Assembly: GCF_020881035.1 (NCBI RefSeq)
Contig: NZ_JAJITC010000009.1
Location: forward strand, 1-64,000
Direction: 5' to 3'
Length of the DNA stretch: 64,000 nt
From: Paraburkholderia translucens
GTDB lineage: Bacteria > Pseudomonadota > Gammaproteobacteria > Burkholderiales > Burkholderiaceae
Both the position numbers and the translations under genes were made by a program. Under the pieces are notes generated by a model, which was not told where the DNA came from, made no database searches, and was given only the letters and a program-made list of their open reading frames with translations. Every line of letters begins with the position of its first letter. The stretch's first letter is position 1. This document shows positions 7,576-15,398 of this stretch, in pieces.

Positions 7576-8406
7576 TCAGACCGGCTGCGGATGCAGCATG
7601 AACCAGCCGAGGAACAGTATCCCCGCGATCGCGCAGTACGCGCCGAACGACGCGAGGCGTCCGCGGCCTTCGAAATAGCGCATCAGGAAACGCACGCTCA
7701 GGTACGCGGCGATCGCGGTCAAGACGCCGCCGAGCACGGCGTCGACGAGCTGGCTCGGTGCGTGCAGCAGCTTCGGCAGTTCGAGCACGCCAGCCGCGAA
7801 AATGATCGGCGTGCCGAGCAGGAACGAAAACTCGGCGGCTTTCTCGGTAGTGAGGCCGGCTGCATTGCCGGCGATCATCGTCAGGCCGCTGCGTGAGAAG
7901 CCGGGAATCAGTGCGCCGATCTGGGCGAGGCCAACGAAGAACGCCTGGCGAAACGTCAGCTTCTCAGGAGGCCGGTGCGCGCGCGCGCGTTGCAGACGAT
8001 CGCCGATCCATAACAGCACGCCGTTGACGATCAACGCGATCGCCACGATCCGCAGATCATGAAAAAGCGCCTCGAGGCGCTTTTCGAGCACGAGGCCGAC
8101 AAGACCCGCCGGAATCGTACCGATGATCAGCGCCCACATCATATGACCGTCGTCGTTGCGGCGGCCGCCCAGCGACGCGAAGAAGCCGCGCACCAGCGCG
8201 ACCCAGCGCGAGCGGAAGTACCACAGCAACGCTAACGCGGTGCCGAGATGCAGTGCGACGAGGAAGGGCAGCAATTGCGGCGCATGCTTATCGATATGCA
8301 TGCCGAACACCGCCGGCACGAGCAAAGTGTGGCCGAGGCTGCTCACCGGAAACAGTTCGGTGACGCCTTGCAGCACGCTCAGAAAGATCAGAAACGACAG
8401 GTTCAC
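7576..8406 (-). CDS. uppP: Undecaprenyl-diphosphatase (UppP/BacA)
   Basis: An integral membrane phosphatase that converts undecaprenyl pyrophosphate to undecaprenyl phosphate, recycling the lipid carrier for peptidoglycan and other surface polymers; it also gives bacitracin tolerance. The family signatures are present: LQGVTELFPVSSLGH near residue 10 and PGFSRSG near residue 160, with about eight hydrophobic segments. GTG at 8406 gives 276 residues, the normal family length, and follows AAGGA at good spacing; the frame stays open for 15 more codons to 8451, but that extension is charged and would precede the first membrane helix. The first signature reads QGVTELF rather than the more usual EGLTEFLP, suggesting the second UppP subtype. 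It stands alone next to tRNA-Arg. Confidence 0.92.
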   Translation of the reverse strand: MNLSFLIFLSVLQGVTELFPVSSLGHTLLVPAVFGMHIDKHAPQLLPFLVALHLGTALALLWYFRSRWVALVRGFFASLGGRRNDDGHMMWALIIGTIPAGLVGLVLEKRLEALFHDLRIVAIALIVNGVLLWIGDRLQRARAHRPPEKLTFRQAFFVGLAQIGALIPGFSRSGLTMIAGNAAGLTTEKAAEFSFLLGTPIIFAAGVLELPKLLHAPSQLVDAVLGGVLTAIAAYLSVRFLMRYFEGRGRLASFGAYCAIAGILFLGWFMLHPQPV

Positions 8407-8652
8407 GCGGCGGTCCTTGTAAGGAAAGTGTCGGGGAACTGCGCGCCGCACAAAAAGTAAGCCGGCGCGTCAAAGGCGCACCGATTATGCCTGGCTGCAC
8501 AGGCAGCGCCAAGCGGTTAAGTCACATTCGGGGAAATATTGACGCGCTGCGTCACAACTCGACACCGTTGTTACGCGAGAGCAAGAAAGCACGCTGCGCG
8601 CACGAACGCAGCGCGATGTGATGCGGAGGGTGACCGACGACAGGTGGCGGAA

Positions 8653-8739
8653 TCAGCGTTTGAGCGAGTGGAAGAAGTAGTAGGTGCTGGCCGTGAATAT
8701 GCCGAACAGGCCCACCGCCATTGCCATTGCGAGATCCAT
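8653..8739 (-). CDS. 28-residue single-pass membrane peptide
   Basis: A very short gene read leftward: ATG at 8739, stop TGA at 8653-8655. The product begins MDLAMAMAVGLFGIFTAS and ends in YYFFHSLKR, that is one hydrophobic helix followed by a short aromatic and positively charged tail, so it should sit in the inner membrane with the C-terminus in the cytoplasm. AGGAGA lies 6 bases before the ATG, a strong ribosome-binding site. It resembles small membrane subunits such as KdpF or CydX in size only; neither operon is nearby. The gene is isolated between uppP and an epimerase-like gene, with more than 200 bp on each side. The coding call rests on the ribosome-binding site and composition. Confidence 0.55.
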   Translation of the reverse strand: MDLAMAMAVGLFGIFTASTYYFFHSLKR

Positions 8740-8997
8740 GATGTCTCCTGAGCCGATTCGCCCGGGAGTAGGATTGACCGGACGCTGAGACGAATTATCG
8801 GTAGCGTTCGCCCTTTTACGACACCCGCAATTTCCCGGGAAGGGTTTCCCCGTAGCGCAAAGCAGCGCAAAATCGCTGTTTCGCGCGCGCGGCGCAGCCG
8901 CGGCGAGTGGCGCGAAACGCCGATTCGATGCACATGCAGCGACCGGCGCGCGTCCGCTTTGCGCGACCCTCAACCTCTATCTGGCTACCCATTGACC

Positions 8998-9906
8998 ATG
9001 CCCCTCTCCCCGGAACAGGACATTCTCGAGATCGCCCAGGACACCTCCGTGCTCCGCTTTTCGCCGCAAGCAGGCGGCCGTCTGCTGTCGTGGACGATCG
9101 ACGGCGAAGAGGTCATCCACTGGCCCGAGCACGCCGACTGGAGCGTGCCCGCGCGGATTCGCGGCGGCAATCCGCTGCTGTTTCCGTTTCTCGGGCGTCA
9201 TCGCGTCGACGGCAAGATCGGCTATTGGCGTGACGCGCAGGGCACCGTGCGCGAACTGCCGATGCACGGCTTCGCGCGCGACCTGCCCTTCGAGCCCCAC
9301 GCCGACGTGCACGGCGCCGGCCTGCGCATGGTCCTGACCGACAGCGAAGCGACTCGCGCCTGCTATCCGTTTAACTTTCGCTTCGAGGCATCCTACGAGC
9401 TCGTCGATCCGCGCACGCTCGACGTGACGCTCACGACCACCAATACCGGCGACACGCGCCTGCCCTACTACGCCGGCCATCACTTCTATTTCACGCTGCC
9501 GCATGCGCAGCGGGGCGAGACCACGATCGAGCTGCCGCGCACCGAGCGGTGTCGTCAGCTCGACGACGGCTCGATCAGCGCCGCCGAGCCGGGCGAAGCG
9601 AGCTACACGCTCGACGAAGACCGCATCTACGACCGCTTCCATTGCCTGACCGGCACACCGGATCGACCGGTGCGGGTCGAGGCTCCTGGCATCAACCGCG
9701 TGATTACGATCGATCTGCAGCGGCCGGGCTCGGTACCCTGGTACGCGGTGACGACGTGGACCGAGACGCCGCAGTCGGACTTTTATTGTGTGGAGCCGTG
9801 GCTCGGACTGCCCGACGCGATCCATAACGGTCGGGGTCTGCGCTGGCTCGAACCTGCCCAGACCGAAACGGCGGCGCTGCGCATCACCGTCGAGAGAACC
9901 GGCTAA
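8998..9906 (+). CDS. Aldose 1-epimerase family protein (galactose mutarotase-like)
   Basis: A 302-residue cytoplasmic beta-sandwich protein of the galactose mutarotase-like superfamily, which interconverts alpha and beta anomers of sugars. Features include the N-terminal GGRLLSW segment, RGGNPLLFPFLGRHR near residue 60, the catalytic-region histidine in MHGFARD near residue 95, YYAGHHFYF near residue 160, and a C-terminal FYCVEPWLGLPDAI block with the acidic residue expected in the active site. These residues are typical of the YeaD and aldose-1-epimerase group rather than classical GalM, so the sugar (possibly a hexose 6-phosphate) is not known. ATG 8998 is chosen because upstream codons are not conserved-looking; the frame is open from 8959. 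No operon partners. Confidence 0.85.
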   Translation: MPLSPEQDILEIAQDTSVLRFSPQAGGRLLSWTIDGEEVIHWPEHADWSVPARIRGGNPLLFPFLGRHRVDGKIGYWRDAQGTVRELPMHGFARDLPFEPHADVHGAGLRMVLTDSEATRACYPFNFRFEASYELVDPRTLDVTLTTTNTGDTRLPYYAGHHFYFTLPHAQRGETTIELPRTERCRQLDDGSISAAEPGEASYTLDEDRIYDRFHCLTGTPDRPVRVEAPGINRVITIDLQRPGSVPWYAVTTWTETPQSDFYCVEPWLGLPDAIHNGRGLRWLEPAQTETAALRITVERTG

Positions 9907-10059
9907 AAGGCCGCGGCCGCCGAGGCGCCTGATGAGGCCGCCACTCGCGCCCTCACCCTGCCCGGCCGGGGCCGCAACACAAAACCGTTAGAATCCGACG
10001 TTTTATCTGTCTGTGCCGCGTGATCGGGATCGGCGCGCGGCCGCGCTTTGCGAGGTCCA

Positions 10060-10779
10060 ATGCTGGAAACAACGAGAATCAAGCAACTCGGCTGCGCGGC
10101 ATGGCTCGCGCTGCTCGCCGCGTGCGGGTCGGCGCCGGTGGGGCCGGGCTACTACCGGGTCGAGCGGGGCGATACGCTGTCGAAAATTGCGCGCAACAAC
10201 CGGCAATCGGTGCAGAACGTTGCGCGCTGGAACAACCTGACGAATCCCGACAGCATCGAGGTCGGCCAGGTGCTGCGCGTCACGCCTCCCACGGGCGCGG
10301 CCTCGACAGGCGGCGCGATCCGCAGCGGTGGCGGCAACGCGAGTGTGTCGGCCGCGCCGCGTCCGGCGCCCGCGGATACCGCGCCCGCTACCCCGCCGGC
10401 TACCGCTCCCGCGCCGATCTCGCTCGTCTGGCCGGCCGACGGCACCGTGTTCCGCCGCTTCGACGGCGCCAACTCGAAGGGCATCGATATTTCCGCGGCA
10501 GCGGGCACGCCTATCGTCGCGGCGGCACCCGGTACCGTCGTGTATGCGGGCAACGGCCTGCGCGGCTATGGCAACCTGCTGATCCTCAAGCACAACGCCG
10601 ACTACCTGACCGCCTACGCGCATAACCGCGCGCTGTTCGTGAAGGAAGGCGAATCGGTCCGGCGCGGCCAGAAGATCGCCGAAATGGGCGACACCGATAC
10701 CGATCGCGTGATGCTGCATTTCGAGTTGCGCTATCAGGGACACTCGATCGATCCGTCGAAGGAGCTGCCGCCGCGCTAG
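10060..10779 (+). CDS. NlpD-like LysM/LytM lipoprotein, catalytically degenerate
   Basis: A 239-residue outer-membrane lipoprotein: signal peptide with lipobox LLAACG (Cys near 22), a LysM peptidoglycan-binding domain (YYRVERGDTLSKIARNN...WNNLTNPDSIEVGQVLRV, residues 30-75), a Pro/Ala-rich linker, and a C-terminal M23/LytM domain (residues 120-239). Active M23 peptidases carry HxxxD and HxH zinc ligands; here the first reads SKGID and the last MLHFELR, so two histidines are lost. That is the state seen in NlpD and EnvC, which do not cut peptidoglycan themselves but activate division amidases such as AmiC. I infer the same role. Classical nlpD usually lies beside rpoS in this group, so this is probably a paralogue. 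ATG 10060 starts the signal peptide cleanly. Confidence 0.85.
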   Translation: MLETTRIKQLGCAAWLALLAACGSAPVGPGYYRVERGDTLSKIARNNRQSVQNVARWNNLTNPDSIEVGQVLRVTPPTGAASTGGAIRSGGGNASVSAAPRPAPADTAPATPPATAPAPISLVWPADGTVFRRFDGANSKGIDISAAAGTPIVAAAPGTVVYAGNGLRGYGNLLILKHNADYLTAYAHNRALFVKEGESVRRGQKIAEMGDTDTDRVMLHFELRYQGHSIDPSKELPPR

Positions 10780-10876
10780 GCGGCGCAGGACCGGCAACCC
10801 AACGGGCGATGAACGCTCAATTCGAAGCGGCGTGGCTACGGTCCACGCCGCTACCGTCATTTGCAAGGAATCTGAA

Positions 10877-11203
10877 ATGAAGAGCCCATTCGCGTGCGTC
10901 GCCACCGCTACGACGATCTGTCTTGGCCTCCTGACGCTCGGCGGCCTCGGCGGCTGCTCGAGCACGACCACGATGACCTATCTGCCGAGCGGCGACACCG
11001 GCTTCGCAATCAACTGCAGCGGCAGCGATGCCAGCACGAGCTGGGCCGAATGTTACAAGCGCGCGGGCCAAGTCTGCGGCAACTATGGGTACGATGTGGT
11101 ATCGAAAGACGTCGACAACGGCGCGACGTCGGGCGGCACGATCGGTGGGATTTTCGGCGCGAATGTGAAAAACCGCTCGATGGTGATTCGCTGCAAACAA
11201 TGA
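10877..11203 (+). CDS. Small secreted lipoprotein of unknown function
   Basis: A 108-residue protein with a signal peptide and lipobox LGGCSS (Cys near 27), then a short domain with three further cysteines (INCSGS, AECYKRAGQVCGNYGY) that could form disulfides in the periplasm. It ends in MVIRCKQ. Glycine-rich GGTIGGIFGANV precedes the tail. The pattern resembles small Burkholderiaceae lipoproteins of no known role. ATG 10877 follows AAGGA at 8 bases. It lies about 100 bp after the NlpD-like gene, in the same direction, and may share its transcript. Confidence 0.75.
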   Translation: MKSPFACVATATTICLGLLTLGGLGGCSSTTTMTYLPSGDTGFAINCSGSDASTSWAECYKRAGQVCGNYGYDVVSKDVDNGATSGGTIGGIFGANVKNRSMVIRCKQ

Positions 11204-11238
11204 TGACGGCAGCGCCGCCGGCAAGCCTATTAAAAAAA

Positions 11239-11259
11239 AGCCCGGCACGAAGCCGGGCT
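11239..11259 (-). terminator. Rho-independent hairpin after the lipoprotein gene
   Basis: AGCCCGGC (11239-11246) pairs with GCCGGGCT (11252-11259). An A-run lies on the left, so the U-tract follows the stem only for leftward transcription; rightward termination would rely on the stem alone. Confidence 0.55.
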
Positions 11260-11262
11260 AAC

Positions 11263-11971
11263 GGGGGTTCGGCGCATATCGGCAAAGGACCGGTTCACCA
11301 TGCGCCAGAACGAAATCTAACAACCCGCATTTACAAGCGCAATCTATTAATCTTGCGGTCAATGTTACACGCCGTACGGATTCCGCAATCCGTGAATCGG
11401 AAATGTCGGAACGGGACCGGCTAAATACGCCGCCGCTGCAATACTCAACGTGCGAATCCATCCAGCGCGGATCGCGCGAATCCCGCATCAGCCAAGGTTC
11501 TCGGGCAATCAGCGGAAAGCCATCCCGAAACAGCAGATGAAAGAGATTTGGCCGAATGACGCTAACTCATCGGGCTTTAAAGCCGTTTCTGGTTGCGGAT
11601 ATTAACTTGGTGCGGAAACGCACGTAATGGACCGATTAGTCCCAACGATAGCTCCGAATAAGTTTTCGTTTATCGCGTCAACAACGAATTCGCGAATGGC
11701 GAAATATTCGAAATTCGCAAATCGACCGACTAACCCGAAGCCTTATTCAAACTCCGCTTCCGATTCAATAAAATCGGATGATTAATGGCGGCGGTGAGTT
11801 GGGCAGGGTTGGCGAGCCGCCGTCGTTGAATCCGCGGGCGTCCAGGTTCAGAATCCGACTCAGCCCGGTGTCGCGCGAACGACCGCGCAGCGCGTTGCGC
11901 AAGGCCGCCGCGCGGGCTGCCGGCCAGCGACTTTGGTTTATAGTGACGGCCCCCATCCGCCCTCGCTTACG
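11263..11971. other. AT-richer stretch without a recognisable gene
   Basis: About 700 bp whose base composition is clearly lower in GC than the flanking genes. No reading frame shows a domain; a 76-codon minus frame (11258-11488) has no ribosome-binding site or recognisable feature. A small hairpin, CCGATT-CAATAA-AATCGG, lies at 11760-11777. The last part must contain the promoter for the DUF2288/MATE pair. The composition suggests either a decayed insertion or a long regulatory region. Confidence 0.5.
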
Positions 11972-12280
11972 ATGACTTCCAACGACGCCTCCCAGAGCCC
12001 CCTCTACGCGAAGCTGCTCGGCGAAACCGCCAAGATCGGCTGGAGCGAACTCGAACGTTTCTTCGCGCGCGGCATGCTGCTGCGCGTCGCACGCGACCTC
12101 GATCTGGTGAGCGTCGCCGAAGCGATCGCCAGCGACAACACCGCTCAGGTCGCGCAATGGCTGTCCGCCGGCCTCATCGAGCGCGTGCAGTCGGAGACGG
12201 CCGCCGATTTCGCCGCGCGCGACCCCGACCTGTGGGCGGTCGTCGTCTCGCCGTGGGTCTGTGTGCAGGAGCGTTCTTGA
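11972..12280 (+). CDS. DUF2288 family protein
   Basis: A 102-residue soluble protein with the look of the DUF2288 family: SPLYAKLLGETAKIGWSELERFFARG near the start, then LDLVSVAEAIASDN and QWLSAGLIERV. The function of the family is unknown. No signal peptide or membrane helix is present. ATG 11972 is the first methionine of the conserved part; the open frame upstream (from 11933) reads through non-conserved codons. Its TGA stop overlaps the TTG start of the MATE transporter gene, so the two are likely translated together. Confidence 0.8.
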   Translation: MTSNDASQSPLYAKLLGETAKIGWSELERFFARGMLLRVARDLDLVSVAEAIASDNTAQVAQWLSAGLIERVQSETAADFAARDPDLWAVVVSPWVCVQERS

Positions 12281-13626
12281 GCGACGCCGCGCACGCAGCC
12301 AGCACGTCCGTGCTGCCGGTGCGCTGGCACCGCCGGGTGCTCGCGCTCGCGTTTCCGATCGTTCTCGCGAATCTGACGCAACCGATCCTCGGCGCGGTCG
12401 ACACCGCCGTCGCCGGACACCTGGACGACGCGTCCTATCTCGGCGGCGTCGCGCTCGGCGGGCTCTTCTTCAACTTCGTGTTCTGGGGCTTCGGCTTCTT
12501 GCGCATGGGCACGACCGGCCTTGTCGCGCAGGCCCACGGCGCGAACCAGGGCGGCGAGCTACGCAACACCGTCGTGCGGGCACTGCTGATGGCAGCCGCG
12601 ATCGGCGCGCTGGTGCTGCTCGTGCAGCAACCGTTGATCACCTACGCGCTGCGGCTGATCGGCGGCAGCGATGCCGTCCAGCAGCACGCGCAGGTCTATT
12701 GTCACGCGCGCATCTGGGCCGCGCCGCTCGCGCTCGGCAACTACGTGGTCCTCGGCTGGCTGCTCGGCACGCAGCGAGTGCGGCTCGCGTTGCTGTCGCA
12801 GGTGTTCATCAACAGTGCCAACATCGTTGCGGTGCTGTTGTACGTGTACGCGTTTCATTGGAGCGTGGCCGGCATCGGCGCGGCCACGGCGACCGCCGAC
12901 GCGCTCGGCTTCGTGCTCGGCCTCGCTCTGCTCTGGCACGGCAGACCACGCGGCCTGCCCGCGCTGGACCGCGCCGCGCTGTTCGACGCCGCGGCGCTCA
13001 AGCGGCTCGTCGTGCTCAATCGCGACATCTTCGTGCGCACGCTATGCCTGCTGTCGTCGTTCGGCTGGTTCGCGCATCTTGGCGCGCGGCAAGGCGACGC
13101 AACGCTCGCGGCCAACGCGCTGCTGCTGAATTTTCAGACCTTCATGGCGTACGGGCTCGACGGCTTCGCGCATGCGGCCGAGGCGCTTGTCGGCGCGGCA
13201 ATCGGCGCGCGCGATCGCCACGCATTCGCGCAGGCGGTCAAGGTCACCGCGCTGTGGTCGGCGCTCGGCGCGATCGGGTTCGCATGCGTGTACTGGGGCG
13301 CAGGTGCGTGGATTATCGAGCGACTCACCGATCAAGCCGCGGTGCGCGCGGCCGCCGAAACCTATCTGCCGTGGGCGGCGCTGTCGCCGGTGATCTCGGT
13401 GTGGGGCTTCCTGCTCGACGGCGTGTTTATCGGCGCAACGCGTACGCGCGAGCTGATGATGGCGATGTGGGTGTCGCTTGCGGTGTTCGTGGCGGCGTCG
13501 TCGGTCCTGCTCGCGTTGCACGGCAATCACGGGCTGTGGGTCGCGCTGCTGATCTTCATGGCGACGCGCGGCGTGACGCTCGCTCGTTATTTGCCCGCAG
13601 TATCGCGGGGAATTGCGGCGGCGTAA
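12277..13626 (+). CDS. MATE family multidrug/cation efflux transporter
   Basis: A 449-residue inner-membrane antiporter with about twelve hydrophobic helices, of the DinF-like branch of the MATE family, which exports drugs or metabolites using a Na+ or H+ gradient. Recognisable parts are LALAFPIVLANLTQPILGAVDTAVAG in helix 1 with its family Pro/Asp residues, FGFLRMGTTGLVAQAHGA in helix 2, and the repeated half around residues 240-300. The start is TTG at 12277, with GGAG 8 bases upstream and an overlap with the upstream stop (TTGA); this explains the absence of an ATG before the first helix. The substrate cannot be told from sequence. Confidence 0.85.
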   Translation: MSDAAHAASTSVLPVRWHRRVLALAFPIVLANLTQPILGAVDTAVAGHLDDASYLGGVALGGLFFNFVFWGFGFLRMGTTGLVAQAHGANQGGELRNTVVRALLMAAAIGALVLLVQQPLITYALRLIGGSDAVQQHAQVYCHARIWAAPLALGNYVVLGWLLGTQRVRLALLSQVFINSANIVAVLLYVYAFHWSVAGIGAATATADALGFVLGLALLWHGRPRGLPALDRAALFDAAALKRLVVLNRDIFVRTLCLLSSFGWFAHLGARQGDATLAANALLLNFQTFMAYGLDGFAHAAEALVGAAIGARDRHAFAQAVKVTALWSALGAIGFACVYWGAGAWIIERLTDQAAVRAAAETYLPWAALSPVISVWGFLLDGVFIGATRTRELMMAMWVSLAVFVAASSVLLALHGNHGLWVALLIFMATRGVTLARYLPAVSRGIAAA

Positions 13627-13754
13627 TGCGGCGCGCTGCGTTCCGTTGGCGATTGAGCCGCCAAGGGGCAGTTACGGCTTGAAACAAGCGCATACATATC
13701 GCACGACGAGCGCGTCCTGGAATGATTTCAGCCCCTGCTCTCCGCGCGACCGGC

Positions 13755-13922
13755 TCATTGCGCGTCGGGCGCGGGCACCATCGAGGGTGGCCTGTCGTCC
13801 GTGGGCACGCCGTGGTAGTCAGCGGGATCGTGCGGGGGCGGGCCGTGATGCGCGGACGGATTGTCCGCACAGCCGGCAACGCCGGCGCACAGTAGCAACG
13901 CAAGAGTCAGAACGCGGGTCAT
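13755..13922 (-). CDS. 55-residue lipoprotein, Pro/His/Asp-rich
   Basis: A small leftward gene: ATG at 13922, stop TGA at 13755-13757. The product starts MTRVLTLALLLCAGVAGCAD, a compact signal peptide with lipobox VAGC, and continues as a short polar tail rich in Pro, His and Asp (SAHHGPPPHDPADYHG). The mature part is only about 38 residues, presumably membrane-anchored in the periplasm; the histidines could bind metal. GGAGA lies about 11 bases before the start. No family is recognised. It is convergent with the MATE gene. Confidence 0.6.
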   Translation of the reverse strand: MTRVLTLALLLCAGVAGCADNPSAHHGPPPHDPADYHGVPTDDRPPSMVPAPDAQ

Positions 13923-14105
13923 GATGCAATCGTCTCCGGGATAAAGAGGTGGCGAGCGGACGCCCGCCGGCGCGCCAAGAGTCTACCCGCAAAGCACGTT
14001 GCGCGACGCCATCACGCGCGCCTCTCCCGCGCCCTTTCCATTTCGTGAGATTTCGCGAGACGTGAGCTACTATGAGCTCATGGCTGGAGCTATCAGGAGA
14101 CTGCC

Positions 14106-14282
14106 ATGGACAGTGAATCGATCGCGGGCCTGGTCGGGCTCACAATAGGCCTGCTCGTGCTGGTGGCGTTGTCGATTTTCGAATTCCGGGCCTACCGGCG
14201 CGAACACGATGGTGAGGGCATGCTGCATCACTGGGCGCATGCGCATCTGCATATGCCGCATTGGAGGCGTCCACGGCATTGA
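14106..14282 (+). CDS. 58-residue membrane protein with His-rich tail
   Basis: A short rightward gene with AGGAG 6 bases before ATG 14106 and TGA at 14280-14282. Residues 8-26 (LVGLTIGLLVLVALSIF) form one membrane helix. The cytoplasmic tail is basic and unusually histidine-rich: HHWAHAHLHMPHWRRPRH, with seven histidines in 18 residues, which could bind metal or nucleic acid. No family is recognised. It has no operon partner; tRNA-Pro follows. Confidence 0.6.
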   Translation: MDSESIAGLVGLTIGLLVLVALSIFEFRAYRREHDGEGMLHHWAHAHLHMPHWRRPRH

Positions 14283-14427
14283 CGCGGGCGATCTTCGATT
14301 CGGATCGAATGGCTTCTGGACTTGTCGGCGCGAAAGCCGGCGTCGCGTCTATCGTCGTGATAGGAGCGCATGCATTGCTGGATTCGGGCCAGTAAGAGCC
14401 GCGTGTGCGCCACACGTCATCAAGGGA

Positions 14428-14456
14428 TTGACGCTCCAGCAAGCACCCCCTATACT
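14428..14456 (+). promoter_or_regulatory. Sigma-70 promoter of tRNA-Pro
   Basis: TTGACG (14428-14433) and TATACT (14451-14456) are separated by exactly 17 bp and end 11 bp before the mature tRNA. This is a near-consensus housekeeping promoter. Confidence 0.75.
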
Positions 14457-14467
14457 CTCGGATTCGT

Positions 14468-14544
14468 CGGAGCGTAGCGCAGCCTGGTAGCGCATCTGAT
14501 TTGGGATCAGAGGGTCGAAGGTTCGAATCCTTTCGCTCCGACCA
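14468..14544 (+). tRNA. tRNA-Pro (anticodon UGG)
   Basis: A complete cloverleaf with acceptor CGGAGCG/CGCTCCG, anticodon stem TCTGA/TCAGA and loop TTTGGGA giving TGG, discriminator A and an encoded CCA. It reads CCA and, by wobble, other Pro codons. Confidence 0.95.
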
Positions 14545-14559
14545 CGAAAAGCAACACGA

Positions 14560-14592
14560 AACCCGCGAAGCCTCCGGCTTCGCGGGTTTTTG
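14560..14592 (+). terminator. Rho-independent terminator of tRNA-Pro
   Basis: AACCCGCGAAGCC (14560-14572) pairs perfectly with GGCTTCGCGGGTT (14576-14588) and runs into TTTTT. Confidence 0.85.
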
Positions 14593-14596
14593 CTTT

Positions 14597-14647
14597 TTGG
14601 CTCGCGTTTGGTCTTGGCTCGCGTCGGGTCTTGGCTCGCGTCGGGTC
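14597..14647. repeat. Three tandem copies of a 17-bp repeat
   Basis: TTGGCTCGCG followed by TCGGGTC occurs at 14614-14630 and 14631-14647, preceded by a variant (TTTGGTC tail) at 14597-14613. It directly follows the tRNA-Pro terminator. It has no obvious function and could arise by slippage. Confidence 0.8.
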
Positions 14648-14781
14648 TGGGCACCCGCCTTGCACATCATCATGCGCACATGCGACAGTGCTTGCACACG
14701 TACGTTGCTCCGATGGCGCGCAATACCGAACGCAAACCCGCCGCAACGCGATCTCAAGCCAGTCAGTTAGGAGACTCCCCT

Positions 14782-15240
14782 ATGGACCTGATCCTCTGGC
14801 GTCACGCCGAAGCCGAAGACGTCGCGGCGAGCGATCTCTCCCGCGCGCTCACCACACGCGGCCGCAAACAGGCGCAGAACACCGCGAAATGGCTGCGCGC
14901 GCGCCTGCCCGACCACGCGGTCATACTCGCGAGCCCCGCCGTGCGCACGATCCAGACCGCCGAGACGTTGAGCGACCAGTATCGCGTCGTCCGCGAACTG
15001 GCGCCGAATGCGAGCGCGGACGATGTCCTCGAAGCGGCCGGCTGGCCCGGCGGCATCGCGCAGACCGTGGTAATCGTCGGCCATCAACCGACGCTCGGCC
15101 ACGTCGCCGCTCAGTTGCTCGGCGAAAGCGGCGCGAGCTGGCCGCTGAAAAAATCCGCCATCTGGTGGATCGAGAGCCGCGAGCGCGAGGGCGAAGCACA
15201 GGCGGTGCTGCGCGCCGCGATCAGCCCCGATCTGATCTGA
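14782..15240 (+). CDS. sixA: Phosphohistidine phosphatase SixA
   Basis: A 152-residue histidine-phosphatase-family protein that removes phosphate from phosphohistidine, for example on HPt domains or the nitrogen phosphotransfer protein NPr. The nucleophile block is LILWRHAEAE at the N-terminus (RHA in place of RHG, as in SixA), LASPAVRTIQTAETL holds the second arginine near residue 55, and VIVGHQPTLGHVA carries the catalytic histidine near residue 100. ATG 14782 follows AGGAGA. The length matches SixA. It is followed by the Pho-box region of olsB, but no shared regulation is evident. Confidence 0.9.
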   Translation: MDLILWRHAEAEDVAASDLSRALTTRGRKQAQNTAKWLRARLPDHAVILASPAVRTIQTAETLSDQYRVVRELAPNASADDVLEAAGWPGGIAQTVVIVGHQPTLGHVAAQLLGESGASWPLKKSAIWWIESREREGEAQAVLRAAISPDLI

Positions 15241-15300
15241 CTTCTTCGTGCGTCGCGCGACGCGTCCGGCATGACGATGGCATTTGCGAGGGCTTACAGG

Positions 15301-15356
15301 CAGTCATCCAATCGTCATAGCTTTGCCACGCGAGCGTCACCCCGCGTTACTACATT
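15301..15356 (+). promoter_or_regulatory. Double Pho box and -10 element upstream of olsB
   Basis: Four direct 7-bp repeats, CAGTCAT (15301-15307), TCGTCAT (15312-15318), TTGCCAC (15323-15329) and GCGTCAC (15334-15340), are each separated by 4 bp, giving an exact 11-bp period. The last is followed after 10 bp by TACATT (15351-15356), the expected position of the -10 element in PhoB-activated promoters. The consensus half-site is CTGTCAT. Confidence 0.75.
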
Positions 15357-15398
15357 GGCGAAAAAAGAAATCCTCACTCTTTTTGACCAGGACCGCCA

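Noticed and set aside
12261..13682. 473-codon open frame in another plus frame
   Set aside because: It overlaps the MATE transporter fully; the arginine-rich product has no helices.
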